Position numbers and translations under genes: made by a program. The notes under the pieces are model-generated. The model did no database searches. It was given only the letters and a program-made list of their open reading frames with translations, and was not told the DNA's origin. From contig NZ_JALPRE010000003.1 of NCBI RefSeq assembly GCF_023195925.1, positions 62,001 to 126,000 on the forward strand: a stretch of DNA of 64,000 nucleotides, written 5' to 3'. Positions within the stretch are counted from its first letter, which is position 1; every line of letters begins with the position of its first letter. This document shows positions 18,519 through 27,499 of the stretch, one piece after another. The stretch is from Aquimarina acroporae (GTDB lineage Bacteria; Bacteroidota; Bacteroidia; Flavobacteriales; Flavobacteriaceae).

Positions 18519-18806
18519 TTCTAAATTTCAAATCTGATACAAATAAATACGGTTTTACAGTAATTGATTTTATGCCACCATTATGGTTGTTTTAAGGGAT
18601 TGTGATGCATGTTAGGGATTCTTTAAACTCAAATATTGCAGAGTTTTGGGGGAAATTTTAGACTTTGATTCAGTAAGAAAATTCTGCTTAATAGGGCTAA
18701 AAAACAGAGAGTTGACCAATGTAGAGATTTTTAAATTACGAAGATATTATTAGGAATGTAGAGGTAAGCTTGTTAAAAAGTTGATATTCCTAAAATATTA
18801 TAGAAA

Positions 18807-18822
18807 AGTTATGTAACCGTTA
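18807..18822 (-). promoter_or_regulatory. candidate Pho-like box upstream of receptor 1
   Basis: On the minus strand TAACGGTTACATAACT places TAACG and TAACT exactly 11 bp apart. It is a weaker match than the sites upstream of receptor 2 and the Pit gene, and it is far from the start codon. Confidence 0.3.
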
Positions 18823-18951
18823 AAACTGTAAAAATGGAGTCATTACGGTTAACATTGGGATAAAGTTTAATTGACAAAATTCAAGATTTGTACTTTTTGT
18901 TTTTTGTTAAAAGTATCTTTTCATTTGATTTTTAGGTAGTTACCATTATTT

Positions 18952-18989
18952 AAAAGAAAAACCCTAGGATTTCCCAGGGTTTTTCTTTT
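18952..18989 (-). terminator. terminator of receptor 2 / lipoprotein 2 unit
   Basis: A 14-bp perfect stem, AAAAGAAAAACCCT (18952-18965) with AGGGTTTTTCTTTT (18976-18989), whose descending arm is itself T-rich. It lies 18 bases after the lipoprotein stop. Confidence 0.85.
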
Positions 18990-19007
18990 AAAATATTTTG
19001 AATGCTA

Positions 19008-20174
19008 CTAGTTACGAGTCCATCCAGAGTTCCATGAACTGTAGTCTGCACCAGTACCGTTACCTACACCAGAGATTACATCGGCTTCTACAAAGGTAGC
19101 TCCTGTATCATTTTTAAGGTTAAGCGTGATATCGTCAAAAGTAATGTCAGTTACAGTAGTTTCTCCATCTAAAACACCGTTTCCAGTCTCAGAGTCATCA
19201 AGGTCAAAACCTTCTGCAAATCCTTGTAGAGAAACATTGGTAAATATTGCTCTTGTTCCAGCACGTAATCTGATAGCTTCATTTTCGTTTGAAGATCCAA
19301 TTCCGTTAATAGTAAGATTGGTTACTCTAGGAGCAGACCAAAATACCGGGCTAGAGTTGTTCCCTATATCAGTATTGAAGCCGTCACCCTCTATTCCTTT
19401 ATCATGAGTTTGTCTGTGCTCAATATATACATTTGTTAATGTTCCTGTAAATCCTTCTGTCCAGTCTACAGAGTCATCTTGTGCTCCAATTACAGAAATG
19501 AATGAAGCATCAACGGTTCCACCAAAAAACTCTACTCCATCATCAGCTCCTTCGAAAGCCTGTATGTACTCGATAGTAGTTCCGTTTCCAACTGCGTAAA
19601 AAGAGAATCCATTATTTTCTGAAGCTGCATCTGCCGCTCCTCCAGAATACTCGATACGAACATATCTAAGGATACCAGAGTTGTCATTTACTGCACTACC
19701 ACCATATGGTAATCCTCCGATTTCAGAAGTAGAAGTAGCATCACCCCCTACTACAGAGTTTATAGGTGCTCTACCAAGAATAATTAGACCTCCCCAATCA
19801 CCAGGATTAGGAGTTGTAGAAGCTGAGGTAAATACGATAGGATTAGATGAAGTTCCTTCGGCGTTGATAGTTGCTCCTTGCAATACTGCGATATATACAT
19901 CAGATCCAGTAGCTGCTCTTACCACTACACCAGGTTCTACAGTAAGGGTGAAACCTTCTGGTACAATTAATGCACTATTAAGTGAGTATTCAGTTCCTGT
20001 TACTAGGGTTAGGTCTTCTGTCAAGGTACCTCCGATTATTAAATCGGCAGGATCTACATTTGTATTACCATTTCCATCAATATTAATAGTAATATCAGCG
20101 GTATCATCACTAGCACATCCTACAAAAAGCATTGCTAGAATAACCGTTTTTAAAAGAAGTATATTAGCTTTCAT
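19008..20174 (-). CDS. surface lipoprotein with a single beta-helix domain
   Basis: A 388-residue lipoprotein (lipobox MLFVGC, lipid C20, followed by ASDD, an acidic surface-export-like signal). One beta-helix-like domain at about 50-388 carries the same landmarks as the two-copy paralogue at 13393-15612: IAVLQGATINAEGTSSNP, DWGGLIILG, LRYVRIEYSGGA, GADDGVEFFGGTVD and a terminal SSWNSGWTRN. It starts 41 bases after the receptor gene and must be co-transcribed with it. It is presumably the surface component of receptor 2. The ligand is unknown. Confidence 0.82.
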   Translation of the reverse strand: MKANILLLKTVILAMLFVGCASDDTADITINIDGNGNTNVDPADLIIGGTLTEDLTLVTGTEYSLNSALIVPEGFTLTVEPGVVVRAATGSDVYIAVLQGATINAEGTSSNPIVFTSASTTPNPGDWGGLIILGRAPINSVVGGDATSTSEIGGLPYGGSAVNDNSGILRYVRIEYSGGAADAASENNGFSFYAVGNGTTIEYIQAFEGADDGVEFFGGTVDASFISVIGAQDDSVDWTEGFTGTLTNVYIEHRQTHDKGIEGDGFNTDIGNNSSPVFWSAPRVTNLTINGIGSSNENEAIRLRAGTRAIFTNVSLQGFAEGFDLDDSETGNGVLDGETTVTDITFDDITLNLKNDTGATFVEADVISGVGNGTGADYSSWNSGWTRN

Positions 20175-20215
20175 TTGTTCTAAAATTTAATAAAATTGTG
20201 TTCGTTTTAATTCAG

Positions 20216-23071
20216 TTAAAATGTGTATTTAAATTGTAATCCGATATTCACTCCTCTTTTATAGCTAGAAAGAGCAAATTCGTCTAATGGATTAATCTCG
20301 TTATTGGCATTTCTTGTAAATGGAATGTTGTAAGTAGTAAGTACATCTTCTGAAATAGTAGCATTTTCTCGTACTCTCTCTATTGTAGGATTCAATAGAT
20401 TTTTAACACTTAGGTTGATTTCAAAGTTATCATGTACTTTGTTTTTCCATACAAAATCAAGTGTTGGAACTCCTTTTTCTACAATATTTCCTAATTGTCC
20501 TGCTCCCAGAGCATCTATTCTGTCAGAGAAATATGAGAACACTAGGTTTGCTACAGGTTTATATTTTCCAAAGGTTGGAGTATAGCTTACATCTGCATTT
20601 ACCAAAAATGGAGATGCTCCTTGTAATTCGTCAGAATCTCTATTAAAGTTTGTGTTAAACGTTCCCGAGACCGTCTTTAAATCTTGCTTAGTAGAGGTAT
20701 AAGTAACGTTTAAACCGGCAGAAAGAAGACTTTCTTCTTCGGCATCTAATAAAAGTGCTTTACGTGCCTCTAATTCTATACCAAATACTTCTGCTTTATC
20801 ACCTGTTCTAAAGAAACGTTGTGTTCCTGTAGCATCATTTGCAGATACTAAGTTTACAGGGTCGTTAATTTGTTTGGCAAAAGCTGCAATAGAAAATACC
20901 TGCCCTTTTTCAAAGAACCATTCGTATTTTAAATCTAAATTGAAAATAGAAGAGAACGCAGGATCGTTTAATAAGTCTGGGTTACCTCCAATACGATCGG
21001 TTACATTTTCATAAACAAAAGGAGCAACTTCTTTAAATTCTGGATTAGAAACTGTTCTACTAGCCGAAAAACGAATGTTTTGATCTTCGTTTAACGCATA
21101 TTTTATGTTTAAACTTGGTAAGAAAAAAGTTTCGCTAGCTTCATTGCGTCCTGGATTGTTAAAAGCAAGGTTGATCACATCATATTCAATACTTTGATTG
21201 AAAGACTCTACACGTAATCCAGGTACGAAGGTCCACTTTTCGCCAACTTTATACACAGCACTTGCGTAAGCCGCATGTATATCTAGTTCTCCTGTATATG
21301 TATTTTCAGGAAGTCCAGGAAGATTGGTGTCTCCTAATCCAATTGCTGGGTTTATAGGGTTAATCACCACTGTATTAAATACAACACCTAGATTATCTCT
21401 ATTAAAAATGCTGTTTAAGTTATTTACATCTGTAACTTCTGTTCTTGGTTCAATAATACTTAATCCAAAACGTTGGTTGTCGAATTCACGTTGTTTTATA
21501 CGACCGTTGTATCCAAAGTTGAAAGAAAGATTTTCTGAATGTTCATAGGCTAGATTTATTCTGGCATTCAATTCTTCATCTTCGATATTTTGAAAATAGC
21601 GTTGGTTGTCAAAATCTACATTGCGAAAAAGAACAGGATTGCTATTTGGGTCGTTGTCTAAAGCAAGATCAAATTGCTCAATTGCGATACGTTTTCTGTC
21701 TGGTTGGCGAGCTAACACCTTGTTAAAACCAACTCCGTAATCTAACTTCAACTTGTCATTAATTTTACTCGTACCCGATATTTGATTAACAAAGATCATG
21801 TCTTGTTCAAACTGTACGTTTTGAGTAAAAAATCCAAAGTCGTCTATATCGGCAATTGTATTTCTATTAAAGCCATTTCCATCTATTCCAAAACGTCCTA
21901 CTTCATCGGTAGCATCGTTAATAAATAAAGATGTAAATTTTACTTTATGATCTGTGTTAATGCGGTAAGCAATATTTGCCATTGCAGTGGTAGTACGACT
22001 GTACTCGAAGATTTCAGAATCTCTGAATATTTGATTCTCTGCCGCAGTTACGTTTGCCGCTTGTCCTCTTTTATATTCGTAGCTACTTCCAAAAGAAGCA
22101 GTAGCAAACACACTTAATTTTGATTCTTCTCCTATCTCCCAAGATTTACCTCCCGTAATAGATCCAGAAAGACCTACAGGACCTTCTGATGAAACTGGGT
22201 CAACACCATGAGATAAGATCACAGCAAATGGGTCATTACTATATCTGTTGTAAAAACCAAATAGTCCAGTTCCTTCACTCTTTAAAAAGTTTTTTCCAAC
22301 AGAGGCAGTATTGATATTGGTTCCTAGATCAGCATCAATAAATGCGTCTCCACTATGTTCTTTTGCTTTGATATCTACATTACCTGCGGCAAAATCTCCA
22401 TAAAAGTTAGCTGCATAAGTCTTACTCACACCAATATTTTGAATAACATCAGATGCAAAAAGACTAAGATCCATATTTTTCTTATCTACATTATTAGCAG
22501 GAAGCGATAAACCATTAAAAGTAGTATTCAAGTATCTGTCTCCTAGACCTCGTACGTATACATTACCACCGCCTTCTTGTTTTGAGATTCCTGATATTTT
22601 GGTAACTGCTGCGGCAGCATTACTTACTGCTTTATTCGAAAGTTCTTGAGCTCCAATACTTTGTTTTTGAACAACAGCGTTTTGTTGTTCCAAAAGTAGT
22701 GCTTGCACACTTTCTTTCTTTACGCTTGTCGCTTTTACAATCACTTCGTCTAGTGCTGCGGCACTAGCTCCAATAGTTGCATTTACGGTAGTAGTTTGAC
22801 CGGCAGTAATGACTACTTCTTTGTCTAAAGTTTCGTATCCTACAAAGCTAAACTCTAATGTATATGTCCCTGCTTCTAAATTCTCGATAGTATATAAACC
22901 ATCAAAATCGGTAGTGGTTCCTTTTGTGGTTCCCTTAATGATCACATTCGCAAAAGGAAGGGGTTGGTTATTAGATTCTTTGTCTAATAATGTTCCGGTT
23001 ACTGATCCGGTTTCTTGCGCGAAGGTTATTCCTACAATTAAGAACGCAAAAAAGGTAACAATTTTTCTCAT
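20216..23071 (-). CDS. TonB-dependent receptor with carboxypeptidase-regulatory-like domain (pair 2)
   Basis: A 951-residue outer-membrane transporter, paralogous to the one at 15678-18518. Signal peptide 1-18, regulatory-like domain about 20-110 (LPFANVIIKGTTKGTTTDFDGLY), plug about 140-245 (KQEGGGNVYVRGLGDRYLNTTFNGLSLP), barrel to the C-terminal FKYTF. It forms a two-gene unit with the beta-helix lipoprotein downstream. The 200 bases upstream contain at least seven TGTTA/TAACA-type half-sites, most in pairs 11 bp apart. That is the geometry of PhoB boxes and suggests induction on phosphate limitation. Confidence 0.9.
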   Translation of the reverse strand: MRKIVTFFAFLIVGITFAQETGSVTGTLLDKESNNQPLPFANVIIKGTTKGTTTDFDGLYTIENLEAGTYTLEFSFVGYETLDKEVVITAGQTTTVNATIGASAAALDEVIVKATSVKKESVQALLLEQQNAVVQKQSIGAQELSNKAVSNAAAAVTKISGISKQEGGGNVYVRGLGDRYLNTTFNGLSLPANNVDKKNMDLSLFASDVIQNIGVSKTYAANFYGDFAAGNVDIKAKEHSGDAFIDADLGTNINTASVGKNFLKSEGTGLFGFYNRYSNDPFAVILSHGVDPVSSEGPVGLSGSITGGKSWEIGEESKLSVFATASFGSSYEYKRGQAANVTAAENQIFRDSEIFEYSRTTTAMANIAYRINTDHKVKFTSLFINDATDEVGRFGIDGNGFNRNTIADIDDFGFFTQNVQFEQDMIFVNQISGTSKINDKLKLDYGVGFNKVLARQPDRKRIAIEQFDLALDNDPNSNPVLFRNVDFDNQRYFQNIEDEELNARINLAYEHSENLSFNFGYNGRIKQREFDNQRFGLSIIEPRTEVTDVNNLNSIFNRDNLGVVFNTVVINPINPAIGLGDTNLPGLPENTYTGELDIHAAYASAVYKVGEKWTFVPGLRVESFNQSIEYDVINLAFNNPGRNEASETFFLPSLNIKYALNEDQNIRFSASRTVSNPEFKEVAPFVYENVTDRIGGNPDLLNDPAFSSIFNLDLKYEWFFEKGQVFSIAAFAKQINDPVNLVSANDATGTQRFFRTGDKAEVFGIELEARKALLLDAEEESLLSAGLNVTYTSTKQDLKTVSGTFNTNFNRDSDELQGASPFLVNADVSYTPTFGKYKPVANLVFSYFSDRIDALGAGQLGNIVEKGVPTLDFVWKNKVHDNFEINLSVKNLLNPTIERVRENATISEDVLTTYNIPFTRNANNEINPLDEFALSSYKRGVNIGLQFKYTF

Positions 23072-23111
23072 TTAACTTGATCTGAAATTCCGGGCAAAGA
23101 AAGAATCTTAG

Positions 23112-23171
23112 TGTTAAATGTTCGTTATTCAAAAATTAATTATGTGTCATGATAATGTTAGGTAATTGTTA
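23112..23171 (-). promoter_or_regulatory. candidate Pho-like boxes, proximal cluster
   Basis: Half-sites read on the plus strand as TGTTA/CGTTA start at 23112, 23123, 23156 and 23167. That is two pairs, each spaced 11 bp, with 33 bp (three turns of 11) between 23123 and 23156. They face the receptor gene. A -7-like TTTCTTTG lies at 23103-23096, between them and the start codon. Confidence 0.5.
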
Positions 23172-23190
23172 TCAGCGTTTGTTTGTAAAA

Positions 23191-23217
23191 TGTTTTCTTA
23201 ACATTAGGTGTATGTTA
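23191..23217 (-). promoter_or_regulatory. candidate Pho-like boxes, distal cluster
   Basis: TGTTT, CATTA and TGTTA start at 23191, 23202 and 23213, three consecutive half-sites with an 11-bp period in the same orientation as the proximal cluster. Confidence 0.4.
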
Positions 23218-23400
23218 TTCGTGTTTTAATGTACTGTGAATAAAATATTTTTGAAGAGTTTATTGGGCTTTACCTTTTTAAAAGTTTATGTTAAGCAGGT
23301 TAATTTTGGAATAAAAATGTAAATAAAATATTAAAGACAATAATTCTGAAAATGTCAATTGCTCTATATCTTTTCATAATTTTTTGAGGGTATAGCAAAC

Positions 23401-23432
23401 AAAAAACGCTTCATATTCATGAAGCGTTTTTT
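23401..23432 (-). terminator. terminator of the MORN-repeat gene
   Basis: AAAAAACGCTTCAT (23401-23414) pairs perfectly with ATGAAGCGTTTTTT (23419-23432) around ATTC. The minus-strand copy ends in six T, 21 bases after the stop codon. Confidence 0.9.
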
Positions 23433-23453
23433 GTACTTTATTGTTCTCAACAA

Positions 23454-23816
23454 TTAATTATTGTCGTAGTTCACCACAACGTTGTCTTTATTAGACCAAG
23501 TGGTAACATCAGCAATTTGATTGTCTGAGTAGTTTACTTCAGATAGCTTGTCGGCTGTCCAGAAAAACCATTTTCCAGTTTTAACACCATTATTATATTG
23601 TCCCATGGCGATCTTCTTTCCAGTTTCATCATAAGATTTCCATTCACCATGTAGCTTACCTTCCTTATTATAGAAACCTTGTTGTCTTACAGTTCCGTCT
23701 TCATGGTAGAAGGTTCCTTTAATTAAATCTCCTTGTTTTTCAAATGTAGGTTTTACTTCTTGAGCAAAGATTGTTGCCGAAAACAACAATGCCAATGTTA
23801 TAATTATTTTTTTCAT
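23454..23816 (-). CDS. secreted MORN-repeat protein
   Basis: A 120-residue protein with a signal peptide (1-18, ending IFAQ) followed by about four MORN-type repeats (GTFYHEDGTVRQQGFYNKEGK, LHGEWKSYDETGKKIAMGQY, KTGKWFFWT). In Bacteroidota such small proteins are common and often carry misleading annotations; no function is known. It is transcribed alone towards the receptor cluster, divergent from the phosphate transporter, and ends at a strong terminator. Confidence 0.75.
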   Translation of the reverse strand: MKKIIITLALLFSATIFAQEVKPTFEKQGDLIKGTFYHEDGTVRQQGFYNKEGKLHGEWKSYDETGKKIAMGQYNNGVKTGKWFFWTADKLSEVNYSDNQIADVTTWSNKDNVVVNYDNN

Positions 23817-23896
23817 GTCTTAATATATTTTGTTCGGGGTTCTTAATGATTACATTACAAATGTAACATTAATTTTACTTTTGAACAACAATTACG

Positions 23897-23912
23897 TAAC
23901 ATTAAATTAACA
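23897..23912 (+). promoter_or_regulatory. candidate Pho-like box
   Basis: TAACATTAAATTAACA contains two TAACA half-sites with starts 11 bp apart (23897 and 23908). It lies 80 bases upstream of the MORN gene but points towards the Pit gene, so which promoter it serves is unclear. Confidence 0.35.
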
Positions 23913-24210
23913 TTGAATACGTAAAACATTGATAATAAAGTATTTGTAATGTTATTTTTTTGGTTGATTGATTTAACAAACGTTTCTAAATGAGCGCTTT
24001 CGTTTTCGGAAAATGCGGAGAAATCTTACTCAATATCATTGCGAAGATATAGTAAAATACTGAAAATCAAATATTTAATATTTAACTAGCATATGTTTGA
24101 GGTTTTGTTTGTTATATGAAGGTAGGGCATTAAAGTAATGGTAATCTGGTGTAAACAGTAAACCTTAGTTTTGATTGTATGGCGTTAATGCTCAAAAGGC
24201 AGTGAAAAGA

Positions 24211-24248
24211 TAACATTTCAATAACATGTGGATTGAATATTAGTAACA
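24211..24248 (+). promoter_or_regulatory. candidate Pho-like boxes upstream of the Pit gene
   Basis: TAACA starts at 24211, 24222 and 24244, all in phase with an 11-bp period (the 24233 position is degenerate). The cluster ends 31 bases before the ATG at 24280 and overlaps a CATTTTTG -7-like element at 24247-24254. Confidence 0.5.
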
Positions 24249-24279
24249 TTTTTGTGGTCTATAAGTATTGATTAAATAT

Positions 24280-26676
24280 ATGAGTGATATTTACATATTC
24301 ATGATCATAGCACTAGCGGTGCTAGCTATTGCAGATCTGATTGTTGGGGTTAGTAATGATGCTGTAAATTTTTTGAATTCTGCTATTGGTTCTAAAGCGA
24401 TTTCGTTTAGAACTATAATGATTGTTGCTAGTGTGGGAATTGCTGCCGGAGCAATTTTTTCAAGTGGTCTAATGGAAGTAGCTCGTAAAGGAATATTTAT
24501 TCCTGGCGAGTTTTATTTCGATGAGATTATGATCATCTTTATGGCAGTAATGATCACCGATATTTTGTTACTTGATTTCTTCAATACTTTGGGGATGCCT
24601 ACATCAACTACGGTATCTATTGTTTTTGAACTTTTAGGAGCGGCCGTGTGTGTTGCGCTATTAAAGATATCTGCAGATGCATCACTTTCTATAGGTGATT
24701 TAGGAGACTATATCAATACCAAAAAAGCTGGAGAGATTATTACCGGAATATTGTTATCTGTTGTAGTAGCGTTCTCGGTAGGAGCTATTGTGCAATATAT
24801 ATCTCGCTTATTACTATCTTTTAATTTCGAGAAAAAGGCGAAGTGGGTGGGAGCCCTTTTTGGGGGTATAGCCCTTACCGCGATTTTGTATTTTATATTT
24901 ATTAAAGGTATTAAAGGAACAAATTATGCCAAACTTGCTGTTGATATGCTCTATAATGGAGGTGCCGAAGGTTTATTAGATTGGGCAAATACTTACTTTA
25001 ATAGTTCTTTTGAATCTGTAAAGGAACTTATCAAGGCTAAAAAAGATTTATATGAGATAGATGCAGAAGCGGGAACCATAGCTTTAACCTTAAGAGGTTT
25101 TCTAGAAACCAATGTGTTATTAATCGTGGCTTTAGGTTTTGTATTTTGGTCTTTACTTTCTTATATCATTGTTTCTGTATTTAAAACAAACATCTATAAA
25201 GTTATTATTATTGTAGGGACTTTTGCTTTGGCTTTGGCCTTTGCTGGTAATGACTTGGTAAACTTTATTGGGGTTCCCATTGCGGCATGGCAGTCATATG
25301 AAGCTTGGTCGGCGTCGGGTATGCCTGCAGAAACTTTTACCATGGGTATTTTAGCATCAAAAGTAGCTACTCCTACATATTTGTTACTAGCTGCAGGTTT
25401 AATTATGGTATTAACCTTATGGTTTTCTGCCAAAGCACAAAATGTTGTAAAAACCTCGATAGACCTATCTAGACAAGGAGAAGGTGATGAAAAATTTAGA
25501 CCAAACTTTTTATCACGGGGGATTGTGAGAACGACTATTTCAGTTTCGGAGTGGTTTTCTGCAATAACACCAGGTTCTTTCAAAAGTTTCGCAGATAAAC
25601 AATTTGATGAACAATCGACGGTCGCTTCTCTTTTTGCATCGAAAAAAGAAGACAAACCTGCTTTCGATTTGGTAAGAGCAGCAGTGAATCTTATGGTAGC
25701 CGGTATTTTGATATCGATCGCTACCTCTATGAAATTACCACTATCTACTACCTATGTAACTTTTATGGTAGCTATGGGTACTTCTTTGGCTGATAGAGCA
25801 TGGGGAAGTGAAAGTGCAGTATATCGTGTAGCTGGAGTGCTTAATGTAATTGGAGGGTGGTTCTTCACTGCAATAAGTGCATTTCTTGCAGCAGCAACTA
25901 TCGCTTTTCTTATCAATTTACACCAGCCCATAATGACAGGAGTATTGTTATTGGTTGCGATATTGTTATTGGTAAGAAGTACTATCAAATACCGCAACAA
26001 AACAAGAGCAGAAAGAGCAGAAGATAGATTGAAAAAATCTGAAAGTAGTTCTATTCAGGGCGTAATAGAAGAAAGTTCAGATAACATTACTTCATTTATT
26101 AATAGAGGAAATAAGATATACGGAAATACTATAGAAAGTCTTGCTAAATATGACTTGGCAGCATTGAAGAAAAGTAGAAAAGGAATTGCCAAACTGGAAA
26201 CAGAAGTCGAAGAGTTAAGAGACAGTATTTTCTATTTCATTAAAAACCTCGATGAGGCCAGCGTTGGTGCCAGTGATTTCTATATTTCAATTCTGGGATA
26301 TCTCGAAGATATTACCCAATCTCTGGAGTATATAGCAAAAGTGAGTCATAAACATGTGAATAATAATCATAAACGTTTACGATTTAATCAGATAAAAGAC
26401 CTGAAAGAAATTGAGGATCAATTAGCCAATTTCTTTAGTCATATAAAGACTATTTTCGATAATAGAGAGTTCAATAAACTCAACGGGATCATTGAAGAAC
26501 GTCAAGAGTTATATACTCTGGTGAGTACAAAAATCACAAAACAGATAGAAAGAACCAGAACCGAAGAAAGTAGTCCCAAAAACACAACTTTATATTTTAG
26601 TTTACTAACTGAAACTAAAGATTTGATCACTGCTACAATGAACTTATTGGCTACTTATAGAGATCATCAAGATTAA
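24280..26676 (+). CDS. Pit-type inorganic phosphate transporter
   Basis: A 798-residue inner-membrane protein of the PiT/Pho4 family, which takes up phosphate (often as metal phosphate) with a cation. The duplicated signature is present in both halves: GVSNDAVNF near residue 25 and AGNDLVNF near residue 320. About eleven helices are visible. The C-terminal 200 residues are a soluble helical domain resembling PhoU or DUF47, a feature of long Pit proteins. The ATG at 24280 was chosen over an in-frame TTG at 24268 because the latter lies almost at the expected transcript start. It is followed by the PhoB/PhoR-like pair. Confidence 0.9.
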   Translation: MSDIYIFMIIALAVLAIADLIVGVSNDAVNFLNSAIGSKAISFRTIMIVASVGIAAGAIFSSGLMEVARKGIFIPGEFYFDEIMIIFMAVMITDILLLDFFNTLGMPTSTTVSIVFELLGAAVCVALLKISADASLSIGDLGDYINTKKAGEIITGILLSVVVAFSVGAIVQYISRLLLSFNFEKKAKWVGALFGGIALTAILYFIFIKGIKGTNYAKLAVDMLYNGGAEGLLDWANTYFNSSFESVKELIKAKKDLYEIDAEAGTIALTLRGFLETNVLLIVALGFVFWSLLSYIIVSVFKTNIYKVIIIVGTFALALAFAGNDLVNFIGVPIAAWQSYEAWSASGMPAETFTMGILASKVATPTYLLLAAGLIMVLTLWFSAKAQNVVKTSIDLSRQGEGDEKFRPNFLSRGIVRTTISVSEWFSAITPGSFKSFADKQFDEQSTVASLFASKKEDKPAFDLVRAAVNLMVAGILISIATSMKLPLSTTYVTFMVAMGTSLADRAWGSESAVYRVAGVLNVIGGWFFTAISAFLAAATIAFLINLHQPIMTGVLLLVAILLLVRSTIKYRNKTRAERAEDRLKKSESSSIQGVIEESSDNITSFINRGNKIYGNTIESLAKYDLAALKKSRKGIAKLETEVEELRDSIFYFIKNLDEASVGASDFYISILGYLEDITQSLEYIAKVSHKHVNNNHKRLRFNQIKDLKEIEDQLANFFSHIKTIFDNREFNKLNGIIEERQELYTLVSTKITKQIERTRTEESSPKNTTLYFSLLTETKDLITATMNLLATYRDHQD

Positions 26677-26693
26677 ATATTCATCATCCATTA

Positions 26694-26743
26694 CGTTAAG
26701 TAAATGTTATGGTTATAAGATTTTTACGTTAGTTTATTGTTTA
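26694..26743 (-). promoter_or_regulatory. candidate Pho-like half-site pairs upstream of the PhoB-like gene
   Basis: CGTTA/TGTTA start at 26694 and 26705, and CGTTA/TGTTT at 26728 and 26739, two pairs each with exactly 11-bp spacing. They face away from the downstream gene, unlike the sites at the receptor and Pit promoters, which weakens the assignment. A TATATTTA -7-like element for the regulator gene lies at 26781-26788. Confidence 0.35.
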
Positions 26744-26815
26744 CAGCGAAATAGTTGTTAAAACTTTGGAAGTAACAATGTATATTTACCTGTCGTGATA
26801 TAATTCAACAAAAAA

Positions 26816-27499
26816 ATGAATAAAAAAGATATTACAATATTATTGGTAGATGATGAACCAGACATTTTAGAAATCGTTGGTTATAATCTTACCGCAGAGG
26901 GGTATAATGTTATTACTGCCGAAAACGGGGTAGAAGCTGTAAAATTAGCTAAAAAAAAGAAGCCACATTTAATCATTTTGGATGTAATGATGCCCGAAAT
27001 GGATGGTATCGAAGCTTGTGAGCAAATTCGTAAACTGCCCGATTTACAAAATACTATTATAACCTTTTTAACCGCACGAGGTGAAGATTATTCGCAAGTG
27101 GCAGGTTTCGATGCTGGCGCAGATGATTACATCACAAAACCAATTCGTCCTAAAGTTCTAATAAGTAAAGTAAAGGCGTTATTAAGAAGATTGAAAGAAG
27201 ATGAATCTTCAGATAATGTTGTAAAGATCGGAAACTTGGTCATTAATAGAGATGAATATAAAATTGTAAAAGACAAAAAAGAGATCATCTTACCAAGAAA
27301 AGAGTTTGAATTATTATCTTTACTTGCCTCAAAACCAGGTAAGGTATTTAAGCGAGAAGATATTCTTGATAAGGTTTGGGGTAACGAAGTTATTGTAGGA
27401 GGACGTACGATAGATGTTCACATTAGAAAACTAAGAGAAAAAATAGGAGACAATAGCTTTAAGACGATTAAAGGAGTTGGATATAAGTTTGTAGTGTAA
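26816..27499 (+). CDS. PhoB-like OmpR-family response regulator
   Basis: A 227-residue regulator. The receiver domain has D12/D13 and phospho-acceptor D56 (LIILDVMMPEMDG), with K108 in ITKP. The winged-helix DNA-binding domain covers about 130-227 (LPRKEFELLSLLASKPGKVFKREDIL, VDVHIRKLREKIG-type segment and KGVGYKF end). It is joined without gap to a PhoR-like kinase and follows a phosphate transporter, so PhoB is the likely role. The OmpR family is large, however, and the assignment rests on context. Confidence 0.85.
   Translation: MNKKDITILLVDDEPDILEIVGYNLTAEGYNVITAENGVEAVKLAKKKKPHLIILDVMMPEMDGIEACEQIRKLPDLQNTIITFLTARGEDYSQVAGFDAGADDYITKPIRPKVLISKVKALLRRLKEDESSDNVVKIGNLVINRDEYKIVKDKKEIILPRKEFELLSLLASKPGKVFKREDILDKVWGNEVIVGGRTIDVHIRKLREKIGDNSFKTIKGVGYKFVV

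Larger units (their letters stand above)
18519..19007. other. long intergenic region between the two receptor/lipoprotein units
   Basis: This 489-base AT-rich stretch holds no convincing reading frame. It contains a possible Pho-like direct repeat (18807-18822) and the terminator of the right-hand unit (18952-18989). The rest is the presumed promoter and leader of the receptor starting at 18518. Confidence 0.7.
23072..23453. other. intergenic region with repeat-rich promoter of receptor 2
   Basis: A 382-base stretch with no gene. The receptor-proximal half holds the 11-bp-spaced half-sites described separately. The distal half is plain AT-rich DNA ending in the terminator of the MORN-repeat gene at 23401-23432. 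Confidence 0.7.
23817..24279. other. intergenic region upstream of the Pit gene
   Basis: A 463-base AT-rich stretch without a reading frame of note. Next to the MORN gene there is a perfect 7-bp-arm palindrome (TTACATT-ACA-AATGTAA, 23850-23866) and a TAACA pair at 23897-23912. Next to the Pit gene there is the phased TAACA cluster at 24211-24248. The middle shows nothing recognisable. Confidence 0.6.

Noticed and set aside
19126..20190. Plus-strand frames opposite the second lipoprotein gene
   Set aside because: Same shadow effect as in the paralogue; no start signals or domain likeness.
24268..24279. TTG start four codons before the Pit ATG
   Set aside because: It would lie almost on the expected transcript start and adds nothing to the family alignment; ATG 24280 is better.
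18519..24279. Long spacers around the receptor genes considered as sites of mobile elements or CRISPR
   Set aside because: No transposase remains, no target-site duplications and no regularly spaced repeats with unique spacers; the 11-bp repeats are too short and are better explained as regulator half-sites.
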